The notes: generated from the sequence alone by a model not told the origin. A stretch of 64,000 bases of DNA from Myxococcota bacterium (GCA_963169045.1 CAUJDF010000038.1:1-64000); one strand, 5' to 3'. Positions 7,916 to 16,401 are shown, counted from the first letter of the stretch. Program-made: numbers and translations.

Positions 7916-9421
7916 ATGCGGCGGTGTCTGGGGTTCGTCTTGACGGGCGCGCTCGCGCTGGCGGCTTGTGGTGAGGATGCGGGCGGCGACGGCGGGGCCG
8001 GCGGTGGCATCGGCGGCGCCGGCGGCGCTGGCGGCGCAGGCGGCGCAGGCGGCGCCGGCGGCATGGGCGGCGCCGGCGGCATGGGCGGCGCTGGCGGCAT
8101 GGGCGGCGCCGGTGGCGAAGGCGGCATGGGCGGCGCCGGTGGTGAAGGCGGCGCCGGTGGCTCGCTGACGAACCCCTACACGCCCGGCGTCCCGCAGAGC
8201 GGCCTCTGGTACGTCCTCATCAGTCTGACGGAGTTCGGCGACATCGAGATCCCGTTCCAGGCCGAGGTCGCTTCGACGACCGCCGATGGCGCCGGCTCGC
8301 TCGACGAGGTGAAGCTGCGCGCGGTGAAGGACGGGATGGTGAGCGACGTGATCGCCACCGCCACCGACGTCCCCGTCGACGCCGAGGGCCGCTTCACGCT
8401 GACCTTCGCCGACGCGGTGCTGCCCGGCGCCTTCTCGCCGACGAGCTCCGACATCGAGCTCACGGTGCACTTCGAGGCGGTCGCCGGCACGGACGGCATG
8501 TGCGGCCTCGTGACCGGTCGCGTCGAGACGCTGCAGACCGACCTGACCGCCAGCACGTTCGCGGCGGTGCCCTGGGGCACCGAGGGCGCGACGCCGGCGG
8601 CCTCGTGCGGCGGCGGCGACGAGACGTTCGAGCCCATCGCCGAGTGTCCGGCGCTCACCGAAGGCCGCAACGGCGCGTTCCCCTCGGCGGGCCTCGAGCG
8701 CGTCTTCCACGTCGTGCTGCCGGAGCCCGGCGACGGCCCGCGGCCGCTCGTGTTCCTCTACCACGGCCTCGGCGACGAGGTGGACCCGTACGAGCCCATC
8801 GACAGCATCGCCGACTACAGCGGGATGGCCGAGGCGGCCCAGCGCGAGGGCTTCGTGCTGATCATCCCCGGCTCCCAGGTGGGCCTGGGCTCCGAGTGGC
8901 AGTCGGCGGCGCTGCGGCCGTCGGAGGACCTGCAGTTCTTCGACGACATGCTGAAGTGCGCGCAGGAGGCGTGGGACATCGATCCGAACCGCATCCACGT
9001 CGTCGGCCACAGCGCCGGCGCGCTGCACACCGCCTTCCTGACGGTGGCGCGCTCCGAGAGGATCGCGTCGACCGCCGGCATGTCGGCGGGCCTGCTGATC
9101 GATTACCCCGACCCGGCGGTGAAGCTGCCGTTCATGCTGAACTGGGGCGGCCCGAACGACGAGGCCTACGGCCAGAACTTCGACCGCTTCGCCGACGACC
9201 TGCTCGACAAGCTCGCCGGCAACGGCCACACCGTCGTCGCCTGCAACCACGGCGAGCTGCCGCTGCCCGACGGCGACACGCGCCACGACTGGCGCAGCGA
9301 GGCCACGCCGCTCATCCTGCGCTTCTTCCAGGACCACCCGAAGGGCGTGACGCCGGATCCCTACGCCGGCGGGCTGCCCGAAGACTTCCCCGCCTGGTGC
9401 GGCCTCGGCACCGCCGACTGA
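7916..9421 (+). CDS. Lipoprotein alpha/beta-hydrolase (PHB depolymerase/feruloyl esterase-like)
   Basis: This encodes 501 residues. The start at 7916 lies 9 nt after GGGGGAGG and gives a lipoprotein signal ending ALALAACG; the longer upstream frame has no ribosome site. About 60 residues of Gly-Ala-Met repeats form a flexible linker. A 150-residue beta-rich domain follows, then a hydrolase domain from about residue 255. There FLYHGLGDE forms the oxyanion region and VVGHSAGAL is the nucleophile elbow with Ser in GHSAG. The family includes LpqC-type poly(3-hydroxybutyrate) depolymerases and feruloyl esterases, acting on extracellular esters. Exact substrate unknown. Confidence 0.8.
   Translation: MRRCLGFVLTGALALAACGEDAGGDGGAGGGIGGAGGAGGAGGAGGAGGMGGAGGMGGAGGMGGAGGEGGMGGAGGEGGAGGSLTNPYTPGVPQSGLWYVLISLTEFGDIEIPFQAEVASTTADGAGSLDEVKLRAVKDGMVSDVIATATDVPVDAEGRFTLTFADAVLPGAFSPTSSDIELTVHFEAVAGTDGMCGLVTGRVETLQTDLTASTFAAVPWGTEGATPAASCGGGDETFEPIAECPALTEGRNGAFPSAGLERVFHVVLPEPGDGPRPLVFLYHGLGDEVDPYEPIDSIADYSGMAEAAQREGFVLIIPGSQVGLGSEWQSAALRPSEDLQFFDDMLKCAQEAWDIDPNRIHVVGHSAGALHTAFLTVARSERIASTAGMSAGLLIDYPDPAVKLPFMLNWGGPNDEAYGQNFDRFADDLLDKLAGNGHTVVACNHGELPLPDGDTRHDWRSEATPLILRFFQDHPKGVTPDPYAGGLPEDFPAWCGLGTAD
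7981..8165 (+). repeat. Gly-rich coding microrepeat
   Basis: An imperfect repeat of GGCGCCGGCGGC and GGCATGGGC units encodes Gly-Gly-Ala/Met tripeptides. It forms the linker between the lipid anchor and the esterase. Confidence 0.8.
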
Positions 9422-9429
9422 CCGAGCTC

Positions 9430-9726
9430 TCAGCGGACGGCTTCGAGCTTGATGGCCTTCTCGGGGCAGGCCTTCACGCAGAGGCCGCAGCCGTGGCAAT
9501 CGGCGGCGCGGACGGCGTAGGCCTGCTTGTTGCCGTGGAAGAACGCGCGAACCTTGCCGCGCAGCGAGAGCGCGCCGCGCTCGGCCTCGCTCAGCCGGCC
9601 AATCTGGAAGACGTCGAACGGGCAGACGGCGACGCAGTCGGCCTTGGCCTCGCAGCGCTCGCGGTCGATGCGCGGCACCCAGCGTCCCGCGTCGGGCTTG
9701 CAGGGGTCCTTCTCGGCGGCGGGCAT
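9430..9726 (-). CDS. Small 4Fe-4S ferredoxin with a substituted cluster ligand
   Basis: This encodes 98 residues. The second motif CHGCGLCVKACP (about residues 77-88) is a complete 4Fe-4S site. The first motif reads CEAKADCVAVCP (about residues 26-36), with Lys where the second cysteine of a normal C-x2-C-x2-C-x3-CP motif stands, so this site may hold a 3Fe-4S cluster or be altered. A cytoplasmic electron carrier is likely; its partner is not evident locally. It shares a strand with the small protein gene ending at 9781. Confidence 0.85.
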   Translation of the reverse strand: MPAAEKDPCKPDAGRWVPRIDRERCEAKADCVAVCPFDVFQIGRLSEAERGALSLRGKVRAFFHGNKQAYAVRAADCHGCGLCVKACPEKAIKLEAVR

Positions 9727-9780
9727 GGACGCTCCTCGGACGTTGGACGCGAGAGCGTAGCGGATCGCCTCGGCCTTCGG

Positions 9781-10056
9781 TCAGTCCTCGGCCCGGCGGC
9801 CGAGCACATAGCCGACCGCCAGGCCGGCGAGGGCGGCGGCGAGGAGACGGCGCAGGTCGTGCGCGGGCACGAAGCGGGTGCGGTCGTGGGTGACCTCGTA
9901 GACGCCGAGAGGGACGACGCCGCCGCGCGCCACCGGCACCAGCGTGCGCCCGCGCAGCTCGATCGGATCGCCGTAGACGCGCTTCACGTTCGCCGCGCGG
10001 ACGCGGCCGTCGCGCGTCGACTCGGCGCCGCGGGGCACGAACTCGTTGTCTTCCAT
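9781..10056 (-). CDS. Small GerW/YtfJ-like protein with C-terminal membrane anchor
   Basis: This encodes 91 residues. The segment NVKRVYGDPIELRGRTLVPV (residues 24-43) resembles the N-terminus of the GerW (YtfJ) family, whose members share a GEPI/GDPI...G.T..PVA pattern. The C-terminus has a predicted transmembrane helix (LLAAALAGLAVGYVLGRR). It is shorter than typical GerW proteins, so the similarity may be only partial. The start is supported by GGAGG 9 nt upstream. Function unknown. Confidence 0.7.
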   Translation of the reverse strand: MEDNEFVPRGAESTRDGRVRAANVKRVYGDPIELRGRTLVPVARGGVVPLGVYEVTHDRTRFVPAHDLRRLLAAALAGLAVGYVLGRRAED

Positions 10057-10217
10057 GGGGAATCGCCTCCGTGCCGGCCGCCCGGTGTCCCGAAGTTAGC
10101 CACATCCGTGCCAGTTCCGGGTGCGCGCGCGCGCGGACGGGCGTATGACTCCGGCTTTAGCGTGACGCCGCGCCCGCAGGCGCGGCATCGATCTCGGATG
10201 ACGAGAGGAGATCGTCG
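10057..10217. other. Intergenic region with a perfect hairpin before the GST gene
   Basis: A perfect 8-bp inverted repeat with a 4-nt loop lies at 10167-10186 (GCCGCGCC-CGCA-GGCGCGGC), about 30 nt before the start codon and just upstream of the GAGAGGAG ribosome site. An alternating GC run lies near 10122-10136. No clear promoter boxes were found. Confidence 0.45.
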
Positions 10218-10883
10218 ATGATCGAGCTGCTGACCGCGCCCACCCCGAACGGCTGGAAGATCTCCGTCGCGCTCGAGGAGCTGGGGGTGAAGTACGCCGT
10301 GCGCGCCATCGACCTCGGCAAGCGGGTGCAGAAGGAGCCCTGGTTCCTCGAGCTGAACCCGAACGGGCGCATCCCGGTCATCATCGACCACGACGCCGGC
10401 GGGTTCGTGGTGTTCGAGTCGGGCGCCATCCTCGAGTACCTCGCCGAGAAGCACGGGCGCCTGATGCCGACGGACCTGCAGGGCCGGTCGCGCGTGATGC
10501 AGTGGGTCATGTTCCAGATGGGCGGCGTGGGTCCGATGATGGGCCAGGCGAACGTCTTCTCCCGCTATGCGCCGGAGAAGATCCCGTATGCCATCGAGCG
10601 CTATCAGCGCGAGAGCCGGCGTCTGTTCGAGGTGCTCGAGTCGCAACTGGCGAAGACGCGGTACCTCGCCGGCGACGAATACACGATCGCCGATATCGCG
10701 AACTGGTGCTGGGTGCACACCTACGAGTGGTCCGGCGTGAGCGTCGACGGCCTGCCGAGCCTGAGGCGCTGGATCGACGAGATCGCGGCGAGGCCGGCGG
10801 TGCAGCGCGGCAAGGCGGTGCCGTCGAAGGACGACCTGCCCGACGACGACCGTCTGGGCGCCGCGCGCAACATGCTGGCCTGA
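10218..10883 (+). CDS. Glutathione S-transferase (YghU/GstB-like)
   Basis: This encodes 221 residues. The N-terminal thioredoxin-like domain begins with [17 protein letters not shown], the signature of the Nu/YghU group, and contains the cis-Pro segment GRIPVI and the glutathione-binding ESGAILEYL. The helical C-terminal domain carries the conserved YTIADIA. It probably detoxifies electrophiles or peroxides with glutathione in the cytoplasm. GAGAGGAG lies 8 nt before the ATG. The macrolide-kinase-like gene starts 1 nt after its stop. Confidence 0.9.
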   Translation: MIELLTAPTPNGWKISVALEELGVKYAVRAIDLGKRVQKEPWFLELNPNGRIPVIIDHDAGGFVVFESGAILEYLAEKHGRLMPTDLQGRSRVMQWVMFQMGGVGPMMGQANVFSRYAPEKIPYAIERYQRESRRLFEVLESQLAKTRYLAGDEYTIADIANWCWVHTYEWSGVSVDGLPSLRRWIDEIAARPAVQRGKAVPSKDDLPDDDRLGAARNMLA

Positions 10884-10884
10884 C

Positions 10885-11760
10885 ATGCTCGAAGACATCC
10901 TCGACGCCGCCCGGCGACACGGTCTCGACGTCGCCGCCGATCCCGAAGACTTCGACAACTCGGGGCTCGACTTCGCCGTGGTGCACGCCCGCGCGCCCGA
11001 CGGCACGCTGTGGGTGCTGCGCGCGCCACGGCGCCCCGACGTCTTCGCCGAATCGCAGGTCGAGGCGAGCGTGTTGTCGCTCGTGCGTGGCCGCCTGCCG
11101 GTCGCGGTGCCGGAGTGGCGGGTCCACGCGCCCGATCTGATCGCCTACCCACGCTTGACGGGCGAGCCGGCCTGGTCGTATCGACCCGGCCACGGCGTGG
11201 TCTGGAACGGCATCGACCCCGCTTCGCCGCCCGACGCGCTCGTCGACTCGCTCGCGCGCACGCTCGCGGCGATGCAGACCCTCGACGGGGGCGCGCCGGT
11301 GGTCTCGATCGCCGAGGTCCGCGAGGAGCTCGCGCGCGGCATCGCCGACACGACGAAGCTGCTCGCGGTGCCCGACGCGCTACAGGACCGCTGGCGGCGA
11401 TGGCTCGACGACGAGGGCATGTGGCCCGCCGCGCCGAGGTTCGTGCACGGCGATCTCCACCCGGGACACATGCTGATCGACGCTGAGCGCCGCGTGGTCG
11501 GCATCCTCGACTGGACGACGGCCCGCATCACCGATCCCAGCGTCGACTTCGCGATGTTCCTCGGCTGCTTCGGCCGCCCGGCGTTCGATCGGCTGCTCGC
11601 GCGGTTCCGCGCCCACGGCGGCGAGGCGTGGCCGCGCTTCGAGGCGCACGTCACCGAGCGCTGGGCCGCGTATGCGGTCTACGTGGCGATGTGGGCGGAG
11701 AAGACGGGCAGCGAGGCGGCGCTCGAGCACGCGAAGATGCACATCGCCGCCCACTCCTGA
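10885..11760 (+). CDS. Macrolide 2'-phosphotransferase-like APH family kinase
   Basis: This encodes 291 residues. It has the aminoglycoside-phosphotransferase fold motifs: the catalytic loop HGDLHPGHMLID (about residues 189-200) and the metal-binding GILDWTTARITDP that follows. The N-terminal LRAPRRPDV and YPRLTGEPAWSY stretches match macrolide kinases (Mph) better than aminoglycoside kinases. It probably phosphorylates the 2'-OH of macrolides with GTP or ATP, as known for the family; the true natural substrate is not shown. It is co-transcribed with the GST gene, which suggests a small detoxification unit. Confidence 0.8.
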   Translation: MLEDILDAARRHGLDVAADPEDFDNSGLDFAVVHARAPDGTLWVLRAPRRPDVFAESQVEASVLSLVRGRLPVAVPEWRVHAPDLIAYPRLTGEPAWSYRPGHGVVWNGIDPASPPDALVDSLARTLAAMQTLDGGAPVVSIAEVREELARGIADTTKLLAVPDALQDRWRRWLDDEGMWPAAPRFVHGDLHPGHMLIDAERRVVGILDWTTARITDPSVDFAMFLGCFGRPAFDRLLARFRAHGGEAWPRFEAHVTERWAAYAVYVAMWAEKTGSEAALEHAKMHIAAHS

Positions 11761-11761
11761 C

Positions 11762-12640
11762 TCATTCGCCGAAGAAGCGCAGGTACCACGCGCGGATCTC
11801 CGCGGGATCGTCGAGTCCGGCGATGTCGAGCAGCTCGATCGCGGCGTCCGGCAGGCGCAGCGGCGCGAGCGCGCGCCCCACGGCGTGGTAGGGCGCGAGA
11901 TCGCCGGCGAAGCGCGGGGCGGGGCCGGCGGCGATGACGATGCCGTCGGCGACCGGCGCGACGTCGAGGCCGTCCAGGGCGCCTGCGCGCAGGCGCAAGG
12001 CGGCCCCGAGGAAGGTGAGCCAGCCGATCTGTGTGAGCCCTTGCCCGATGAAGGGATAGAAGGTGAAGGGATCGGACCAGCTCGCGCCCGGGTGGTCGAG
12101 CAGGAGCTCGCGGCGGCGGCCGAGCTCGCGCTCCATGCGCGTGTCACCGCTGTCCCAGTACCAGGAGTAGCCGGCGTGGCCGCTGAAGGGCGGCGAGGCG
12201 GCGGCGCAGGCGATCGCGAGGTCTCGCGCATCGGCTTCCGGCGGCAGGCACAGACGCACGAACGTACGGCAGAGCAGCGCCCTGCGGTCCTTGCGCTCTT
12301 CGGAGAACACCTCCAGCGACGGGACCCGGCAGTCGACGGCGCGGTCGCCGGAGTGCAGCTCGAGGCCGACGTTGCCGGGCTTCGCGAAGGCCGGGCCCGA
12401 GACGAAGCGCTTCACGAGGGTCGCCGCGTCGGCGTCGGCGCGCGCCGCGCGCTTCATCACGTTCGACTTCGACCAACCGAAGTCGCCGCCGGCGCGCTCG
12501 ACGAACAGCGCGAGCGCGCGCCCGAGATCCTCGGCGATCGTGGCGCGCGGCCGGTCGTAGTGGAGGACGATCTCGAAGCACGGGCGGGCCGGCGCGCCTC
12601 CCGCGTCGGGGTGCGGGACGATCAGGTCGTCGAAGCCCAC
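11762..12640 (-). CDS. Type VI immunity-like protein (TsiV/DUF3396)
   Basis: This encodes 292 residues from a GTG at 12640, 5 nt after the serA stop. No better start exists in frame, so translation probably depends on reinitiation after serA. The sequence has the layout of DUF3396/TsiV proteins: an early IVLHYDRP segment, a central GYSWYWDSG, FYPFIGQGLTQIGWLTFLG, and a C-terminal pair of hydrophobic strands. This family protects against type VI effectors. No toxin gene adjoins it. The family call is from memory of the pattern and moderately sure. Confidence 0.75.
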   Translation of the reverse strand: MGFDDLIVPHPDAGGAPARPCFEIVLHYDRPRATIAEDLGRALALFVERAGGDFGWSKSNVMKRAARADADAATLVKRFVSGPAFAKPGNVGLELHSGDRAVDCRVPSLEVFSEERKDRRALLCRTFVRLCLPPEADARDLAIACAAASPPFSGHAGYSWYWDSGDTRMERELGRRRELLLDHPGASWSDPFTFYPFIGQGLTQIGWLTFLGAALRLRAGALDGLDVAPVADGIVIAAGPAPRFAGDLAPYHAVGRALAPLRLPDAAIELLDIAGLDDPAEIRAWYLRFFGE

Positions 12641-12645
12641 GGGGT

Positions 12646-13872
12646 TCAGAAGAGTGTACGCACGCGGATCGTCTCGGGAATTCGTGCGAGTCCGTCCTTG
12701 ATGGCTTCGCCCGCCGAGGAGTCCACGTCGATGATGCAGTAGGCGTGCTTCGGATCGGACTGCAGGTACTCGGCGGCGATGTTCACGCCCGCCCCGGCGA
12801 TCATCGTGTGCAGCTGGCCGAGCACGCCGGGCACGTTGCGGTGGAAGTGCAGGATGCGGTGGTGGTCGTGGTGCAGGACCGGCAGCTCGACCTCGGGCAC
12901 GTTCACCGCGCCGGTCGTCGTGCCCACGTTCATCAGCTTGATGAGACGACCGGAGGCGAACTCGGCGATGGCGTGCTGCGCCTCGGCCGTCGAACCGCCG
13001 ATGTGCGGCGTGAGAATGACGTTCGGCAAGCCCTGCAGCGGGCTCTTGAACGGCTCCTCGTTGGACTCGGGCTCCTCGGGGAAGACGTCGACGGCCGCGC
13101 CGGCCAGGCGGCCGCTCTTCAGCGCCTCGGCGAGCGCCTCGATGACGACCACGTCGCCGCGCGCGTTGTTGATGAGGTACGCGCCCTTCTTCATGAGGGC
13201 GAGCTGCTCGCCGCCGATCATGTGCTTCGTGCCGGTGCCGCCGGGCACGTGCAGCGTGACGACATCGGCGACCTCGAGCAGCGCGCCGAGCGAGGGCATG
13301 CGCGCGGCGTTGCCGTGGGGCAGCACGTCGACGATGTCGTAGAAGACGACGCGCATGCCCATCGCCTCGGCGAGGACCGACAGCTGCGAGCCGATGCGGC
13401 CGTAGCCGACGATGCCGAGGGTGCGGCCGCGGATCTCGTGCGCGCCCGTCGCCGACTTCAGCCACCTGCCCTGGTGGACCTCGCGGCTGCGGTCGAACAG
13501 GTGCCGGTGCAGGGCGACGATCTCGGAGATCGTCAGCTCGGCGACGGAGCGCGTGTTCGAGAACGGCGCGTTGAACACGGGCACGCCGTGGGCCGCGGCG
13601 GTCTTCAGGTCGATCTGGTTCGTTCCGATGCAGAACGCGCCGACGGCCCAGAGGCGCCGGGCGTTCTCGAAGAACTCCTTCGTCAGGCGCGTCTTCGAGC
13701 GGATGCCGACCATGTGGGCGTCGCCGGCGACGTCGAGGAGCTCCTGGCCGGTATAGGCCTTCTTGTGATGCTCGACCGTGAAACCGGCGGCCTCGAAGAG
13801 CTCGACCGCCCGGGGGTGGATGTTCTCGAGCAGCACGACCTTGATCTTGTGCAGCGGATACGAGGTGGACAC
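12646..13872 (-). CDS. serA: D-3-phosphoglycerate dehydrogenase
   Basis: This encodes 408 residues, the length of the short E. coli-type SerA. It oxidises 3-phosphoglycerate to 3-phosphohydroxypyruvate with NAD, the first step of serine synthesis. The Rossmann motif GIVGYGRIGSQL lies near residue 153. The catalytic set Arg (NNARGDVV), Glu (PEEP) and His (TPHIGGST) is present. A C-terminal ACT domain (about residues 335-408) would sense serine. The immunity-like gene follows 5 nt downstream. Confidence 0.95.
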   Translation of the reverse strand: MSTSYPLHKIKVVLLENIHPRAVELFEAAGFTVEHHKKAYTGQELLDVAGDAHMVGIRSKTRLTKEFFENARRLWAVGAFCIGTNQIDLKTAAAHGVPVFNAPFSNTRSVAELTISEIVALHRHLFDRSREVHQGRWLKSATGAHEIRGRTLGIVGYGRIGSQLSVLAEAMGMRVVFYDIVDVLPHGNAARMPSLGALLEVADVVTLHVPGGTGTKHMIGGEQLALMKKGAYLINNARGDVVVIEALAEALKSGRLAGAAVDVFPEEPESNEEPFKSPLQGLPNVILTPHIGGSTAEAQHAIAEFASGRLIKLMNVGTTTGAVNVPEVELPVLHHDHHRILHFHRNVPGVLGQLHTMIAGAGVNIAAEYLQSDPKHAYCIIDVDSSAGEAIKDGLARIPETIRVRTLF

Positions 13873-13986
13873 GGGCGCGACCTCCGGTTGAATCCCCGCG
13901 GTTTACCCCTTCGGGACGGGCTCGTCGAGAGGCGCGCATTTCCGCGCGCGCCGAAACGTTATAAAAGGCTCCGGAGGCCACCCGAC
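13873..13986. other. Divergent intergenic region between serA and ccmH-like genes
   Basis: This short divergent promoter region has a GC-rich inverted repeat near 13932-13950 (GGCGCGC...GCGCGCC). An AT-rich patch ACGTTATAAAAGG at about 13954-13967 could hold the -10 element for the rightward CcmH-like gene. Confidence 0.35.
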
Positions 13987-14472
13987 ATGCGGACCCTGCT
14001 CTTCACGCTCCTGCTCGGCTTCGCGGCGCCCGCCCTGGCGCAGGCCGCGGCGCCCGCGTGCGCCATCCGGTACGAAGAGGCGGCGCGGCTCGCGACGGAG
14101 CTCGCCGCCGACCTCAAGAGCCCTTACTGCCCGGGCAAGACGCTGCAGACCTGCACGAGCTCGCAGGCCTACGACCTGCGCGGCGAGATCCGCGACCTGT
14201 ACTGCGCCGGCCGCTCGCGGGACGAGGTGGTGGCGCTCATGCAGGCGCGTTTCGGCGAGGACATCGCGAATCCGCCGCAGCCCTGGTACACGGCGCTCAT
14301 CCCCTTCATCCCGTTCATTCTCGGCATCCTGCTCATCCTGTGGGCGGTGAAGCGGTGGCGCCGCGGGGGGCCCACGAAGGGCGCCCACGTCGACGACGCC
14401 GCGCCGCTCAGCCCAGAAGACGCGGAGCGCCTGGCGCGCCTCCGCCGTCAGATCGCGTCCGATCCCGAATGA
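13987..14472 (+). CDS. CcmH-like cytochrome c biogenesis protein
   Basis: This encodes 161 residues. A signal peptide (MRTLLFTLLLGFAAPALAQA) is followed by the helical CcmH domain with SPYCPGKTLQTCTSSQA and then YDLRGEIRDL. A transmembrane helix (LIPFIPFILGILLILWAV) follows near residue 105, then a short Arg/Pro-rich tail. CcmH reduces or holds apocytochrome thiols during haem attachment. The two cysteines are spaced C-x7-C instead of the usual LRCxxC. The downstream CcmI-like lipoprotein starts 17 nt later, so the pair fits a partial Ccm module; the other ccm genes are not in the window. Confidence 0.8.
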   Translation: MRTLLFTLLLGFAAPALAQAAAPACAIRYEEAARLATELAADLKSPYCPGKTLQTCTSSQAYDLRGEIRDLYCAGRSRDEVVALMQARFGEDIANPPQPWYTALIPFIPFILGILLILWAVKRWRRGGPTKGAHVDDAAPLSPEDAERLARLRRQIASDPE

Positions 14473-14489
14473 AATCAGGAGTTTCTCTG

Positions 14490-15236
14490 ATGATCCGCCC
14501 CGCCATGCTGCTGGTCGCCGCCCTCGCCTTCGCCGGGTGCGGAAAGCAGGAGGACGAGAAGCCCGCGGCGAGCAGCGACAACAAGCCCGCCGTCGCCCCG
14601 GTGCAGAAGGCGCGCGTCGTCGGCGGCAGCGGCGCCGCTGCCGATCCGGCGGCGATGCCCGCCGGCCACCCGCCCGCCGGCGCGCAGATGCCCGCCGGCC
14701 ACCCGCCGATGGGCGGCCAGGCCATGCCCGCCGGCCACCCGCCCGCCGGCGCGCAGATGCCCGCCGGCCACCCGCCGATGGGCGGCCAGGCCATGCCCGC
14801 CGGCCACCCGCCGATGGGCGGCCAGGCCATGCCCGCCGGCCACCCGCCGATGGGCGGCGGCGGCGCGGCCGCCGGCGGCGGGCGCATCGAAGGCACGATC
14901 ACGCTCGCGCCCGACGTGCAGGACGGCGCCAAGGCCGGCGCGCAGCTCTTCCTCATCGCGCGCCAGGACGTCGGCGAGGGCGTGAAGGGCCCCCCGCTCG
15001 CCGTCAAGAAGATCCCGGTCACCGGCCCGCAGATGTTCCCGCTGAAGTACGAGCTGACCGGCGGCGACCTGATGATGGCCGGCACCCAGCTCCAGGGGAA
15101 CGTGCGCCTCGAGGCGCGTATCGACCAGGACGGCGACGCGATCAGCAAGACCCCCGGCGACGTCGTCGGCAGCGCGGCGGGCGCGAAGCCCGTCGGCGGC
15201 GCCCCCATCGACTTCTCCCTGAACCAGAAACTGTAG
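14490..15236 (+). CDS. Lipoprotein with CcmI/CycH C-terminal-like domain and MPAGHPP repeats
   Basis: This encodes 248 residues. The ATG at 14490 was preferred to the one at 14469 (which overlaps the ccmH stop) because AGGAG stands about 9 nt before it and it begins a clean lipoprotein signal ending AFAGCG. Residues 55-130 are tandem repeats of MPAGHPP(M/A)G. The C-terminal 110 residues (IEGTITLAPDVQ, LFLIARQ, MFPLKYELTGGDLMM, GDVVGSA) match the periplasmic domain of CcmI/CycH, which presents apocytochromes. Function with the adjacent CcmH is inferred. Confidence 0.8.
   Translation: MIRPAMLLVAALAFAGCGKQEDEKPAASSDNKPAVAPVQKARVVGGSGAAADPAAMPAGHPPAGAQMPAGHPPMGGQAMPAGHPPAGAQMPAGHPPMGGQAMPAGHPPMGGQAMPAGHPPMGGGGAAAGGGRIEGTITLAPDVQDGAKAGAQLFLIARQDVGEGVKGPPLAVKKIPVTGPQMFPLKYELTGGDLMMAGTQLQGNVRLEARIDQDGDAISKTPGDVVGSAAGAKPVGGAPIDFSLNQKL
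14651..14860 (+). repeat. Tandem coding repeats, MPAGHPP units
   Basis: Six near-identical units start with ATGCCCGCCGGCCACCCGCC and are spaced 33 or 36 bp apart. They encode MPAGHPPMGGQA or MPAGHPPAGAQ. The near identity at DNA level suggests recent expansion. Confidence 0.85.
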
Positions 15237-15357
15237 TCCGGATCACCGAGGCCGAAAGATCGCCCCGGGGCGGCGTCGGGTGACGGTGCGAGCAGCGCGC
15301 GGTCGACGTCGACACGTCTCCGCGCGCGCTGGTATCTTCACGCGTTCCCCGAGGACC

Positions 15358-16401
15358 ATGTTCTTGGCTCGATCGACACCTCCGCCGTTCGACCATCGTC
15401 TCCCCCGCGCCGCCGCCTGGCTGCTCGCGCTGGCTGTGACCGCCTGCGGCGGCGACGCCGGGCGCGAGGACGAGGCGCCCGCCTGGGCGATCGTGCACCA
15501 GGGCCTGCCCGGCGCGCTCCTGTCGGTCTGGGGCACGGCCGCCGACGACGTGTGGACGGTGGGCGGCGACACGCGCGACGGCCGCGGGCCGCTCGTCCTG
15601 CGCTACGACGGCGCCGCCTGGACGCGGCTCGAGACGGGCGAAGCGAGCGGCGATCTGTGGTGGGTCTACGGCTTCGCCGGCGGCCCGGTGTACGTCGGTG
15701 GCACGGGCGGCGTCATCCTCCGTTACGAGGGCGGCCGCTTCACGAAGATGCCCACGCCCGGCACCGGCACGGTCTTCGGCCTGTGGGGCGCGCAGCCCGA
15801 CGCCATGTGGGCGGTCGGCGGCGAGGCCGGCGCCGCCGGGTTCGTCTGGCGGCTCCAGGGCGGCGCCTGGGTGCCCGAGCCCTCGCTGCCGGCCGACGTC
15901 GCGGCGAGCACCGCCATCTGGAAGGTCGCCGGCCGCGGCCCCGACGACGTGCGCTTCGTCGGCGAGAACGGCCAGGCCTTCGGCTGGGACGGCGCCGCGC
16001 TCGCGCCGCGGACCACGGGGGTGAGCACGTCGCTGTTCACCGTCCACGCCAGCGCCGAGCGCTTCGCCGCCGTGGGCGGCCAGGTCTCCGGCGTCGTCCT
16101 CGAGGACGAGGGCGACGGCTGGCGCGTGGCGTTCGACGGCGCGGACCAGGGCCTGACGGGGGTCTGTCTCGGCGAGGGCGAGACCGGCTGGGCCGTGGGT
16201 CTGTACGGGGCGGTCTATGCGCGCGACGCCGATGGCTGGCGCGCCGAAGAGACCGGCCTGCGGTTCCGCGCCGATCTGCACGCCGTCTGGGTCGACCCGG
16301 ACGGCGGCGTCTGGGCGGTGGGCGGCAAGACGATCAGCCCGCCGCTGACCGACGGCATCTTGATTCACCGGGGCGAAACAGTCGAAGGGGGAGGCATCTG
16401 A
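15358..16401 (+). CDS. Beta-propeller lipoprotein
   Basis: This encodes 347 residues. The start at 15358 follows GAGG by 4 nt and gives a hydrophobic signal with lipobox LAVTACGG. Repeated blades of about 45-50 residues carry motifs such as LLSVWGTAADDVWTVGG, VFGLWGAQPDAMWAVGG and LHAVWVDPDGGVWAVGG, a pattern common in secreted myxobacterial propellers. No enzymatic residues are obvious. It is the first gene of a five-gene lipoprotein operon; the next starts 3 nt after its stop. Confidence 0.8.
   Translation: MFLARSTPPPFDHRLPRAAAWLLALAVTACGGDAGREDEAPAWAIVHQGLPGALLSVWGTAADDVWTVGGDTRDGRGPLVLRYDGAAWTRLETGEASGDLWWVYGFAGGPVYVGGTGGVILRYEGGRFTKMPTPGTGTVFGLWGAQPDAMWAVGGEAGAAGFVWRLQGGAWVPEPSLPADVAASTAIWKVAGRGPDDVRFVGENGQAFGWDGAALAPRTTGVSTSLFTVHASAERFAAVGGQVSGVVLEDEGDGWRVAFDGADQGLTGVCLGEGETGWAVGLYGAVYARDADGWRAEETGLRFRADLHAVWVDPDGGVWAVGGKTISPPLTDGILIHRGETVEGGGI

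Noticed and set aside
7981-8165. CRISPR-like or satellite repeat
   Set aside because: Units are 9-12 bp without spacers and stay in frame as a Gly-rich linker of the esterase lipoprotein.
14651-14860. CRISPR-like array
   Set aside because: The 33/36-bp units are contiguous, in frame, and encode MPAGHPP repeats.
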